A stretch of DNA of 64,000 bases, from NCBI RefSeq assembly GCF_900141865.1, contig NZ_FQYW01000003.1:162133-226132 (forward strand), in the 5' to 3' direction. A model generated the notes under the pieces. It had not been told where the DNA came from. It worked only from the letters and a program-made list of their open reading frames with translations, and searched no databases. Source of the DNA: Anaerovibrio lipolyticus DSM 3074 (GTDB taxonomy: Bacteria; Bacillota; Negativicutes; Selenomonadales; Selenomonadaceae). Positions 10,904-18,672 of the stretch are shown piece by piece (the stretch's first letter is position 1; each line of letters begins with the position of its first letter). A program made the translations under genes and the position numbers.

Positions 10904-11818
10904 TCAAACATTCTTATGCTTTATGTTCTTATGGTATTTTTTGCCATTTTTCATGGCAAAGCTGTCCATAAAATCATATTTAAATTTTTCTATAGTTTTC
11001 TGTCTCAACTCCGGAGTCAGCTTATCCGGAGAAACAGATTTATAAAGCATGGTAAGTATGGTAGCCTCCATGCAATCAGTATTTGTTGAGCTTATCTTTG
11101 ATGCCAGTATCTGCATCAGTATAATCCGCTGCTCATTTACTTCCTCTGCAGTACAGGGAATAGTTTTTACAATATCGCAAAACCTTGCCCATGGTACATC
11201 CATAAGGTATCGTCTTATGCTTTTCAGCCTGTCTATATTGGCATTCCGCTTACAGCTGTCACAAAGCTGATCCTCTGGCGGACACAGGGTATTGCATTTG
11301 CTGCAGGGATGCCAATTGGTATTTTTGCGGTATTTTTTTAATTTTTCATCGTTAATCTGGACCTTCATAAGAATTTTTCTAAGGTCATCATCCTTTACTC
11401 CCTCAAGGTCACGGGATATTTCACTGACATTTTCATCAGAAATATCCATCCTCTGAATTTCCCGGCCCATATCAACTTCATTGCCGTTATCATCAACATC
11501 AATTTTTTCTGGCTTTATGTTGGTAAATACCAGATCTTCCACCAGATATTCACCCATAAAGCTGTTTATTTTATTTTTTATTTCATCCTTCATGTATGAA
11601 AGCTGGGTAGACCAAATAGGATGAGATGTATAAAGAAACAGCTTCTTAAATTCCAGCTTCACAGGTGATACATTATCAGAAATATGCTTTCCCACAATTT
11701 TCGGCCAATAAAACATCATCATGTGGGAAGAAAATTCCTCGCCAATTACCATGGATTTCACAATCTGGGGAAGTATAATATTCATTTTCTCCAGCTTGCC
11801 TTTTCTGGGAGCTGACAT
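10904..11818 (-). CDS. DciA-like (DUF721) replication protein with a zinc-ribbon insertion
   Basis: Sits between recF and gyrB, the normal place for DUF721 proteins. Residues 10-85 fit the DUF721/DciA domain: ILPQIVKSMVIGEEFSSHMMMFYWPKIVGKHISDNVSPVKLEFKKLFLYTSHPIWSTQLSYMKDEIKNKIN. DciA proteins help load the replicative helicase. At about 304 residues it is twice the usual size. A four-cysteine zinc ribbon (HPCSKCNTLCPPEDQLCDSCKR, about residues 172-193) and a helical C-terminal domain have been added. Start ATG 11818 follows AGGATGTGAT at 3 nt; it lies 4 bp after the recF stop, so the two are translationally close. The domain call is from pattern and position; the function of the added part is unknown. 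Confidence 0.75.
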   Translation of the reverse strand: MSAPRKGKLEKMNIILPQIVKSMVIGEEFSSHMMMFYWPKIVGKHISDNVSPVKLEFKKLFLYTSHPIWSTQLSYMKDEIKNKINSFMGEYLVEDLVFTNIKPEKIDVDDNGNEVDMGREIQRMDISDENVSEISRDLEGVKDDDLRKILMKVQINDEKLKKYRKNTNWHPCSKCNTLCPPEDQLCDSCKRNANIDRLKSIRRYLMDVPWARFCDIVKTIPCTAEEVNEQRIILMQILASKISSTNTDCMEATILTMLYKSVSPDKLTPELRQKTIEKFKYDFMDSFAMKNGKKYHKNIKHKNV

Positions 11819-11822
11819 GGTA

Positions 11823-12944
11823 TCACATCCTGTCACTTACCTCAACGGTTCCCCCGGACACCTTATAAAAAACACTATTAGCATCCTCAGGGAAATAAGC
11901 CTTATCAGTGGCGGTAATAATGGTCTGTATATGTTCCTTTTTGATAAACTCCAAAAGCTGCTGCCGCCGGTTCATATCCAGCTCGCTCATAACATCATCC
12001 AGAAGCAAAATTGGATATTCGCCCTTTTCTGAACGGATAAATTCCAGCTCTGACAGCTTCATGGACAATACACCTGTACGCTGCTGGCCCTGGGAACCGA
12101 AGGCCTTCAAATCTATGCCATTTACATAAATCTGAATATCATCACGGTGAGGACCTATACTGGTGGAACCACGATATATATCCTCACGTGTTACTTCACG
12201 CAACGTCTCATTATACCATAAAATCATTTTTTCATCTATCTTATCCACAACTCCTGTGTATCCCTTGACACAGTAAGAAAGAGACAGATTTTCCTCGTTG
12301 GTGGAAATTCGCCTCTGCATAAGATTTGCCAGCATATTTAGCTTTTTTACCGTTTCCAGACGCTTGCCAATTATTTTAATTCCACTGTCCACCAGCTGAC
12401 TGTCCCACATTTCCAGCATTGATGCCTGGGCCTTTCCATCCCTGATGCTCTTTAGAAGGGTATTTCGCTGCTGCAATAATCGGTTATATTTTATTAACTC
12501 ACCATAATAGGCAGGACTGGCCTGGGATATTTCCATATCAAGAAATCTTCTGCGCTCAGAAGGAGCCCCCTTTATAAGGGTAAGATCCTCAGGAGAAAAC
12601 AACACCACATTAATGATTCCAATAAGCTCCTTGGCCTTTATTTTACTGCCGTTATGAATAATCTGACGCCTTTTTTCCCGCTGAAAAATAAATTCCAACT
12701 TATTGTCCACACCCATACGCTGAAAATCTATAGATACTAAGCTCCCGAGATGATTCCACATAATAAGGTCGTTATCAGTATTTGTCCTAAAGGAGCTTCC
12801 CATGGAGGCATAGCAAACAGACTCAAGGATATTAGTCTTTCCTTGAGCATTTCTGCCGATAAATATATTCGTTCCATCAGATAAATCCAGGGACAGTTCC
12901 TCGTAGTTCCTGTATCCCACCAGCTTCAGGTGCTTCAGCTTCAT
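11823..12944 (-). CDS. recF: DNA replication and repair protein RecF
   Basis: An SMC-like ATPase that loads RecA at single-strand gaps. Walker A is GRNAQGKTN at about residues 30-38, following the typical start MKLKHLKLVGYRNYEELSLDL. The ABC signature region reads AFGSQGQQRTGVLSMKLSELE near residue 275, and Walker B/D-loop is PILLLDDVMSELDMNRR near residue 310. Length 373 is normal. It starts only 6 bp after the yaaA stop and is followed 4 bp later by the dciA-like gene. Confidence 0.97.
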   Translation of the reverse strand: MKLKHLKLVGYRNYEELSLDLSDGTNIFIGRNAQGKTNILESVCYASMGSSFRTNTDNDLIMWNHLGSLVSIDFQRMGVDNKLEFIFQREKRRQIIHNGSKIKAKELIGIINVVLFSPEDLTLIKGAPSERRRFLDMEISQASPAYYGELIKYNRLLQQRNTLLKSIRDGKAQASMLEMWDSQLVDSGIKIIGKRLETVKKLNMLANLMQRRISTNEENLSLSYCVKGYTGVVDKIDEKMILWYNETLREVTREDIYRGSTSIGPHRDDIQIYVNGIDLKAFGSQGQQRTGVLSMKLSELEFIRSEKGEYPILLLDDVMSELDMNRRQQLLEFIKKEHIQTIITATDKAYFPEDANSVFYKVSGGTVEVSDRM

Positions 12945-12950
12945 GACCTG

Positions 12951-13181
12951 TTATTCTCCCTTGAAAACAACCTGCCATGAGCCCATTTCCTTGATTTCTA
13001 CCACATCACCTTCATGGAGCTTTTTACGGCGGGCCGTTTCCACTTTTCCATTTACCAGAATCATCTCATCTTCTATCATGAGCTTCACCTGACCACCGGA
13101 TTCCAAAACACCGGCCCACTTTAAAAACTGGTCCAGCTGTATCGTTTCAGTATTTACTTCTATTTTTTCAATATTAGCCAT
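12951..13181 (-). CDS. yaaA: S4-domain RNA-binding protein YaaA
   Basis: A 76-residue protein consisting of one S4 domain: IQLDQFLKWAGVLESGGQVKLMIEDEMILVNGKVETARRKKLHEGDVVEI. It lies between dnaN and recF as in Bacillus and many Firmicutes. It may act in ribosome assembly or bind structured RNA; no direct function can be read here. It is tightly spaced with dnaN (15 bp) and recF (6 bp). Confidence 0.92.
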   Translation of the reverse strand: MANIEKIEVNTETIQLDQFLKWAGVLESGGQVKLMIEDEMILVNGKVETARRKKLHEGDVVEIKEMGSWQVVFKGE

Positions 13182-13196
13182 AGCTTACCTCTTTGA

Positions 13197-14312
13197 TTAC
13201 TGGCCCGGAGTACGAACTGGTGTGATGATATAAGTAAAGGATTCGTCATCCAGCATACGAATAGCTGCAGGGCTCAATGAATTATTAAGTGACATATAGA
13301 ATTCCTTGGTGTTTATAATCTTCAATACATCAGAAACAAAGTCTGCATTGAAGGAAATAACAATATCATCGCCATCAATTTCTGCGGCAATAGATTCATC
13401 TGAATTACCGATTTCCGGATTGTCAGAGGTAATGCGAACCATGCCATTGGCAAATTCCATTGTAGCCACATTGTAATCATTGGTACGGGAAATAAGAGCA
13501 GTTCTGTCCACAACGGAACGGAACTCCTCGGTATTCAGCTTTATTCTGGTACCAAAATCATTTGGCACTACCCTGTGATAATCAGGGAACTGACCGTCAA
13601 TAAGACGAGACGAAATATAGGTATTATCAAATTCAAAGCTAATCTGGTTGGAATTGAAGCTGATATTTACAGGGCGTGGCATATCAGAGGACAGCAGCTT
13701 ATGAATTTCATTCAAAATCTTTGAAGGAATAATCATCTTGCTCTGGCCCTCAAAGTCCTCCAGAACCTTTGACTGAATAGCCAATCTCTTGGTATCAGTG
13801 GAAACCATGACTACAGAAGCATAGTTGAGTTCCAGTAAACAGCCTGTAAATACAGGTCTTGCTTCCTCATTGGAGCAGGCAAAGGTGGTTCTCCCAATAA
13901 GCTCCTGAAGCACATTATCCATTATAGTAAAGCTCTTATTTGCCTCTAATTTCTTAATAATAGGAAAATCGTCGGCAGACATGCTGAGCAAAGTGAAATG
14001 GGAACGATTGGAGCGAATATGGGAGATTTTCTCCTGACGGTCATATTCAAATTCTACAGTAACCCCAGGAAGCTTTCTGATAACCTCCTGAATATATCTG
14101 CCAGACAATACAATATTTCCCGGTTCTGAAACCTCAGCTTCTATCTTGGAGATAATGCCAATTTCATAATCTGTGGCCTGAAGCTCCAAGGTATTATTCT
14201 CTGCTTTTATATATATTCCCGAAAGAATTGGATTCTGAGGCTTTGAGGAAACTGCCTTTGATACGGTTTGAATTGCCTGGAGTAAATCGTTTTTTTGGCA
14301 TATAAATTTCAT
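13197..14312 (-). CDS. dnaN: DNA polymerase III subunit beta (sliding clamp)
   Basis: The ring-shaped processivity clamp. Three repeated clamp domains fit 371 residues; recognisable pieces are MKFICQKNDLLQAIQTVSKAVSSKPQNPILSGI, ATDYEIGI, the domain 2 GRTTFACSNEEARPVFTGCLLE and the C-terminal YIITPVRTPGQ that ends with the client-peptide binding surface. ATG 14312 is chosen because AAGGGGTG precedes it; a GTG at 14321 is also in frame. The gene follows the dnaA-dnaN spacer that carries the origin. Confidence 0.97.
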   Translation of the reverse strand: MKFICQKNDLLQAIQTVSKAVSSKPQNPILSGIYIKAENNTLELQATDYEIGIISKIEAEVSEPGNIVLSGRYIQEVIRKLPGVTVEFEYDRQEKISHIRSNRSHFTLLSMSADDFPIIKKLEANKSFTIMDNVLQELIGRTTFACSNEEARPVFTGCLLELNYASVVMVSTDTKRLAIQSKVLEDFEGQSKMIIPSKILNEIHKLLSSDMPRPVNISFNSNQISFEFDNTYISSRLIDGQFPDYHRVVPNDFGTRIKLNTEEFRSVVDRTALISRTNDYNVATMEFANGMVRITSDNPEIGNSDESIAAEIDGDDIVISFNADFVSDVLKIINTKEFYMSLNNSLSPAAIRMLDDESFTYIITPVRTPGQ

Positions 14313-14340
14313 GTTATGCACCCCTTATGTATTTATGATG

Positions 14341-14543
14341 ATTATATATATAAAAAATAGTAGTCGTAATAGTAGGGCCTGTGGAAAAGTGGATAAGTGG
14401 ATGGAGTCTTTGAAAAAAAAGAAAGTCCACATGTTTATAAAAAGTTGATAAAACAGGGAAGGATATCCACAATAATCACAGAATAATCCTTCCCTTAATT
14501 TTATCTACATTTCTTCTACAGGGAATATACATAGTTATTCACA
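14341..14543 (-). other. oriC: Chromosome replication origin (oriC), DnaA boxes plus DnaA-trio unwinding element
   Basis: Between dnaA and dnaN. Read on the minus strand: TTATTCACA-type box (TGTGAATAA orientation, plus-strand TTATTCACA at 14535-14543), near-boxes at 14501-14509 and 14463-14471, then TTATCCACT (14396-14388), TTTTCCACA (14388-14380), a GGCCC cluster (14379-14375), the DnaA-trio-like CTACTATTACGACTACTAT (14375-14357) and an A/T tract TTTTTTATATATATA (14356-14342). This order of box, GC cluster, trio repeats and AT-rich DNA is the basal unwinding system described for Bacillus subtilis, in the same dnaA-dnaN position and orientation. Confidence 0.85.
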
Positions 14544-14562
14544 GAAAATGTGGAATAATTGA

Positions 14563-15954
14563 TTAAAGTCTTTCAATGCGTTTGGTAAGTTCCTGTAGAG
14601 TATTATCAAGTTTTATATTCTCGCCCTTTTCCTCACTGATCTTGGTGTGGGCATGGAGAACCGTGGTATGGTCTCTGCCACCAAAGAATTCACCAATTTG
14701 TGGCAGTGAAGAATTGGTCAGCTCGCGGCAAAGATACATGGCAATCTGTCTTGGATAAGCCAGTGCCTTGGTGCGCTTACTGCTGTTAAGGTCTTCTACC
14801 TTAAGGTTGAAGTGGGTTGCCACAACCTCCTGAATAACATCCATGGTGATTTCCTTATTGTGATTTTCAGGATATACATCCTTTAAGGTATCTGCCACAA
14901 GATCGGTTGTGATCTTTTCACCAATAAGCTCGGAGTAGGCAACTACTCTTGTGAGAGCACCCTCCAGCTCACGGATGTTGTTATCAATGCGGCTGGCTAT
15001 GTAAACAAGGGCTTCGTTTGGCACATCAATGTGCTCTGCTTCAGTTTTCTTTTTCAGAATGGCAATTCTTGTTTCCAAATCAGGAGGCTGAATATCTGTC
15101 AGCATACCGCCGGCAAAGCGGGAACTAAGACGCTCCTCCAGAGTTTTGATTTCATGTGGAGGTCTATCTGAGGACAGTACAATCTGCTTGTTGGCCTGAT
15201 GGAGGGCATTAAAGGTATGGAAGAATTCCTCCTGGGTTCTCTCTTTTTTGGAAAGGAACTGAATATCGTCAACCATTAATAGGTCAATATTTCTGTATTT
15301 CTGTCTGAAAGCCTCAGTGGTATTATCACGAATGGAGTTAATAAGCTCGTTGGTGAACTTCTCAGAAGTGATATAGAGAACTCTCTTTTCAGGATTATTT
15401 TTTAATACCTCATGTCCAATGGCATGCATGAGATGGGTTTTGCCAAGGCCCACACCGCCGTACATGAACAGCGGATTGTAGTTTTTACCAGGATTCTTGG
15501 CAACAGCCTGAGCAGCGGCATAGGCTATGCGGTTGAAGCTGCCGGCAACAAAGGTATCGAAAATATAACGTGGATTCAGTGATGAAGCATCGCCAGGTGC
15601 AATCTGACCAGGGGTGTCATAGGCTGCCACAAAGGACGCCTTGCCATCATTGTCATTGAAAAGATTTTCCACTGGTTCTTCTGGTTCAGGAGCTGCCTTT
15701 TCAACAACCTTTATTTCAAAAGAAACATCAGATTTGTTAAGGGTGTTTTTGCAGGCGTCCACAATAATCGTCATGTAGCGCTCGTCAATGAATTTTTTAA
15801 CAATATCATTTGGAGCACTTAAAACAATCACATTATTGTCATAATCCATAGGGCTCAGCATTGATAACCAGTTTTCAATTACCTGTGGTGCCAATGTATT
15901 CTGAAGCTCAGTGATTATTCTGTCCCAAATTTCATTAAGCTGGTCTTGATTCAT
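14563..15954 (-). CDS. dnaA: Chromosomal replication initiator protein DnaA
   Basis: The AAA+ initiator that binds DnaA boxes and opens the origin. Domain I is at residues 1-80 (LNEIWDRIITELQNTLAPQVIENWLSMLSP), a linker follows, then domain III with NPLFMYGGVGLGKTHLMHAIGHEV (Walker A), LLMVDDIQFLSKKERTQEEFFHTFN (Walker B) and the box VII arginine region. Domain IV carries the DnaA-box signature GGRDHTTVLHAHTKI. ATG 15954 (MNQDQLNEIW) is chosen because GAGGAG precedes it; a frame extending to 16005 would run into a DnaA box at 15998-16006. Length 463. DnaA boxes on both sides of the gene suggest autoregulation. Confidence 0.98.
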   Translation of the reverse strand: MNQDQLNEIWDRIITELQNTLAPQVIENWLSMLSPMDYDNNVIVLSAPNDIVKKFIDERYMTIIVDACKNTLNKSDVSFEIKVVEKAAPEPEEPVENLFNDNDGKASFVAAYDTPGQIAPGDASSLNPRYIFDTFVAGSFNRIAYAAAQAVAKNPGKNYNPLFMYGGVGLGKTHLMHAIGHEVLKNNPEKRVLYITSEKFTNELINSIRDNTTEAFRQKYRNIDLLMVDDIQFLSKKERTQEEFFHTFNALHQANKQIVLSSDRPPHEIKTLEERLSSRFAGGMLTDIQPPDLETRIAILKKKTEAEHIDVPNEALVYIASRIDNNIRELEGALTRVVAYSELIGEKITTDLVADTLKDVYPENHNKEITMDVIQEVVATHFNLKVEDLNSSKRTKALAYPRQIAMYLCRELTNSSLPQIGEFFGGRDHTTVLHAHTKISEEKGENIKLDNTLQELTKRIERL

Positions 15955-15997
15955 CTCTAAAATTCTCCTCGAAAAAATAATCAACAGATAAATAAAT

Positions 15998-16216
15998 TTA
16001 TCCACATTTGTTAATAAGTATGTGGATAAATCAAGTGTTTGGGTATTTTATGTATTATATTTTTATGATTTTCTTCTATATATAATATATCCGAAAAATA
16101 TAGCTCGGACTCTGTTGATAAGTATATGTGAAATACCTTCATAATAATAGCAGAATATTTTGGAGTTATCAACAAAAAATGGTGTATATGTAATTCAAAA
16201 GAAGGATTTATCCACA
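15998..16216. promoter_or_regulatory. DnaA-box cluster III upstream of dnaA
   Basis: Three exact TTATCCACA boxes: 15998-16006 (+), 16021-16029 (-) and 16208-16216 (+), in the 414-bp gap between divergent dnaA and rpmH. This is the Firmicute incAB-like position, likely both part of the origin and the autoregulatory region of the dnaA promoter. The DNA between 16,030 and 16,200 is AT-rich and shows no gene. Confidence 0.8.
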
Positions 16217-16255
16217 AAAATATTGACTTATACCCAGTCTGCCTAGTAAAATTTC

Positions 16256-16285
16256 TTGACACTATAATAAACGGTGGTCTATAAT
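16256..16285 (+). promoter_or_regulatory. Promoter of rpmH-rnpA
   Basis: TTGACA at 16256-16261, an 18-bp spacer and a perfect TATAAT at 16280-16285. Transcription would begin near 16292, about 77 nt before rpmH. Confidence 0.8.
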
Positions 16286-16368
16286 CTTGTTAGTTAAAAT
16301 CCAAGGACTATGTGTAATTGCGGTTTGACCGAGTATTTTGCTCGTAATAATATAAGGAGGTGCCAACA

Positions 16369-16503
16369 TTGAAGCAGACTTATCAGCCTAACAATCATTG
16401 GAAGAAGAAGACTCATGGTTTCCGTGAGCGTATGAAGACTAAGGGTGGCCGTCAGGTTTTAGCAAGAAGACGTGCTAGAGGCAGAAAGAAGATTTCAGCT
16501 TAA
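16369..16503 (+). CDS. rpmH: 50S ribosomal protein L34
   Basis: A 44-residue basic protein (TTG start, TAA at 16501-16503): it begins [20 protein letters not shown] and ends [12 protein letters not shown], the standard L34 pattern. AAGGAGGTG at 16354-16362 sets the TTG start. It is the first gene of the rpmH-rnpA-yidD-yidC-jag run beside the origin. Confidence 0.97.
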   Translation: MKQTYQPNNHWKKKTHGFRERMKTKGGRQVLARRRARGRKKISA

Positions 16504-16615
16504 TAATATGGTCACTTCGGTGGCCTATTTTTCTCTATAGAACCAGTTATACTCTTTATTTTTATGAGTTATGTACCTGGTTCTATGTTCTATTTGCTGA
16601 AATGAGGATTTTGCC

Positions 16616-16963
16616 ATGTACAAGTTACCTAAAAGTCGGATCCTGCGTCTTAGGAACGATTTTCAAAAGGTCCACCGTTTTGGGAAATCCTATGCAAACA
16701 GGTACTTAGTATTGTATGTCTTCACAGCAAGCGGGCTGGAGGACAAGGTTGGCTTTGCTGCCGGAAAAAAACTGGGCAATGCAGTAGCGCGTAATAGAGT
16801 CAAGCGTCTTATGCGTGAGTGTTACCGGTTGCACCAGCAGGATATAAAGAAGGATGTTTGTATCCTTTTGGTTGGCAGAAAACCAGCTGTGGAAGTTAAA
16901 TACAATGTTATCGAAAAGGCTTTTCTCAACTTGGGCAGAAAGGCCGAAATTTTTGGGAGATGA
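16616..16963 (+). CDS. rnpA: Ribonuclease P protein component
   Basis: Protein cofactor of RNase P for tRNA 5' maturation. The conserved RNR box reads GKKLGNAVARNRVKRLMRECYR at about residues 50-71, and the N-terminus LRLRNDFQKVHRFGKSYANRYLVLYV has the family's aromatic tRNA-leader face. Length 115. The stop lies 6 bp before yidD. An inverted repeat (about 16541-16551 with 16596-16604) lies in the 112-bp gap after rpmH and may cause partial termination. Confidence 0.95.
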   Translation: MYKLPKSRILRLRNDFQKVHRFGKSYANRYLVLYVFTASGLEDKVGFAAGKKLGNAVARNRVKRLMRECYRLHQQDIKKDVCILLVGRKPAVEVKYNVIEKAFLNLGRKAEIFGR

Positions 16964-16969
16964 GAATAA

Positions 16970-17182
16970 TTGGTGAAGAAATTCATGTTATTCATGATCG
17001 AGTTTTATCGCTCTTATATTTCACCACTTAAGCCGCCTTCCTGTCGCTATGTTCCCACCTGTTCGGAATATGCGATGATTGCTATTGAAAAATACGGACC
17101 CGTGAAGGGTGGATATCTGGCAATAAAGAGAATTCTTCGTTGTCATCCATTTCATAAAGGTGGATATGATCCGGTTCCGTAA
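16970..17182 (+). CDS. yidD: Membrane protein insertion efficiency factor YidD
   Basis: A 70-residue protein with the family signature [59 protein letters not shown], including the three conserved cysteines. It helps YidC-dependent insertion of inner membrane proteins and is attached to the membrane by its amphipathic N-terminus. The start may be TTG 16970 or GTG 16973. Confidence 0.95.
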   Translation: MVKKFMLFMIEFYRSYISPLKPPSCRYVPTCSEYAMIAIEKYGPVKGGYLAIKRILRCHPFHKGGYDPVP

Positions 17183-17238
17183 AATAGGATTTTATTTTTT
17201 TGACAGTTTTTATACTGTAGAAATTAGGATGTGTTAAA

Positions 17239-17907
17239 TTGGATTTTTTAGCATCGGCATTTGAGCCTGTTGTAAATCTTTTCCGCCTTGTCATGGACGG
17301 TTTTTACAACATTACTGTTGCGGCCGGCTTTCCAAACTATGGAGTTGCCATCATTCTCATGACTATCTGTGTAAAGCTTTGTCTTTATCCTTTAAATGCA
17401 AAGCAGATTAAGTCCATGAAGGCAATGCAGGAGATTCAGCCAAAATTAAAGAAAATCCAGAAGGATTATAAGAATAACCCACAGCTTATGCAGCAGAAGA
17501 TGGGTGAGCTTTATCAGGAGTCCGGAGTAAATCCTTTGGCAGGCTGTCTGCCACTTCTGGTACAGATGCCAATTCTCATGGGTGTTTATTATTCTCTGTA
17601 CGGATTGGAGTATTCCGGTGATCCAACCTTCTTATGGTTGTCCAGCCTGTCTGATTCTGACCCTACCTATATTTTGCCTCTTCTTTCTGCTTTGACTACT
17701 TATCTGGCTCAGCGTCAGTCCATGGCAATGAATGGTCAGGAAAATCAGCAGATGAAGATGATGATGTACATTATGCCAATATTTATTGGTTACATCTCCA
17801 TTAATTTCCCAGCAGGTCTGGTACTGTACTGGGTAGTAATGAATATATGTCAGATGGCTCAGCAGTGGTATATGTTCAGAAAAGAAGACCAGAAGGAGGC
17901 TGCTTGA
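17239..17907 (+). CDS. yidC: Membrane protein insertase YidC/Oxa1
   Basis: Inserts membrane proteins with or without SecYEG. At 222 residues it is the short Gram-positive form without the large periplasmic domain of proteobacterial YidC. Hydrophobic segments occur at about residues 22-46, 95-115, 132-152 and 170-200; the cytoplasmic charged loop KSMKAMQEIQPKLKKIQKDYKNNPQLMQQKMGELYQESGVNPLAGCLPLLVQMPI is the family hallmark. No lipobox is seen at the N-terminus. Start TTG 17239 after AGGATG. The next gene, jag, starts 4 bp later. Confidence 0.95.
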   Translation: MDFLASAFEPVVNLFRLVMDGFYNITVAAGFPNYGVAIILMTICVKLCLYPLNAKQIKSMKAMQEIQPKLKKIQKDYKNNPQLMQQKMGELYQESGVNPLAGCLPLLVQMPILMGVYYSLYGLEYSGDPTFLWLSSLSDSDPTYILPLLSALTTYLAQRQSMAMNGQENQQMKMMMYIMPIFIGYISINFPAGLVLYWVVMNICQMAQQWYMFRKEDQKEAA

Positions 17908-17911
17908 TTTA

Positions 17912-18583
17912 ATGTCTTTAGAAGTTGAGAAGACTGGTAAAACAGTTGATGAAGCAAAGCAGGCTGCCTTGAGTGAGCTTGGTGTTGACCCTGCTTTAGT
18001 TGAATTTGTAGAGGTTGTGGAGCCAACTAAGGGGTTCCTGGGTTTGCTTGGTGGCAAGCCTGCAAGGGTTAAGGCCGTAGTTCGTGAACTCTCACCTATT
18101 GAGAAGGCAGAAAAATTCCTTAGTGATATCTTTAAGGCTATGAAGCTGGATATAGAGATTGAAAAGAGCGAGTCTGAGGATGGTACTATTTTCAATCTTA
18201 TTGGCGATAATTTGGGCATTTTGATTGGTAAGCATGGTCAGACCCTTGATTCTTTGCAGTACCTTTCAAATCTGGCTGCTAATCGCGGTCTCACTGATAA
18301 TAAGGTTCGCGTTATTATCGATATTGAGAACTACAGAAGCCGTCGTGAGGATACCCTGCGCCGTCTGGCTATGAGATTGGCTGACAAGGTAAGAAGAACT
18401 GGAGAACGCATTGTTCTGGAGCCAATGAATCGTCATGAAAGAAAGATTATTCACATGGCATTGCAGGATAATTATCGCGTATCTACCTATAGCTCTGGTG
18501 ATGAGCCTTATCGTAAGGTTGTAATTGAACTGAAGCGTGGTGGCCGTCGCGATTATCATGAGCGTAAGGACAGAGAAGATTAA
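17912..18583 (+). CDS. jag: RNA-binding protein Jag/KhpB
   Basis: A 223-residue protein with a Jag-N domain (residues 1-50, TGKTVDEAKQAALSELGVD and PTKGFLGLLGGKPARVKAVV), a KH-II domain containing LIGKHGQTLDSLQYLSNLA, and a C-terminal R3H domain with EPMNRHERKIIHMAL (the R-x3-H pair). KhpB proteins bind RNA, usually with KhpA, and affect cell elongation in some Firmicutes. It is co-transcribed with yidC and ends at a strong terminator. Confidence 0.95.
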   Translation: MSLEVEKTGKTVDEAKQAALSELGVDPALVEFVEVVEPTKGFLGLLGGKPARVKAVVRELSPIEKAEKFLSDIFKAMKLDIEIEKSESEDGTIFNLIGDNLGILIGKHGQTLDSLQYLSNLAANRGLTDNKVRVIIDIENYRSRREDTLRRLAMRLADKVRRTGERIVLEPMNRHERKIIHMALQDNYRVSTYSSGDEPYRKVVIELKRGGRRDYHERKDRED

Positions 18584-18609
18584 TTCTTTCCAGGAAATAT
18601 GATTTATAG

Positions 18610-18642
18610 AGGCTGTCTCACCTTTGGGGACAGCCTTTTCTA
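18610..18642 (+). terminator. Terminator after jag
   Basis: Arms AGGCTGTC (18610-18617) and GACAGCCT (18629-18636), extendable by one or two pairs, then TTTTC. It separates the ribosome/membrane operon from mnmE. Confidence 0.8.
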
Positions 18643-18672
18643 TATTTTGTGAAATATGAATTTGGAGGATTT

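Noticed and set aside
15955..16005. Longer DnaA starting at 16005
   Set aside because: The extension is hydrophobic, lacks a ribosome binding site and enters a DnaA box; ATG 15954 has GAGGAG.
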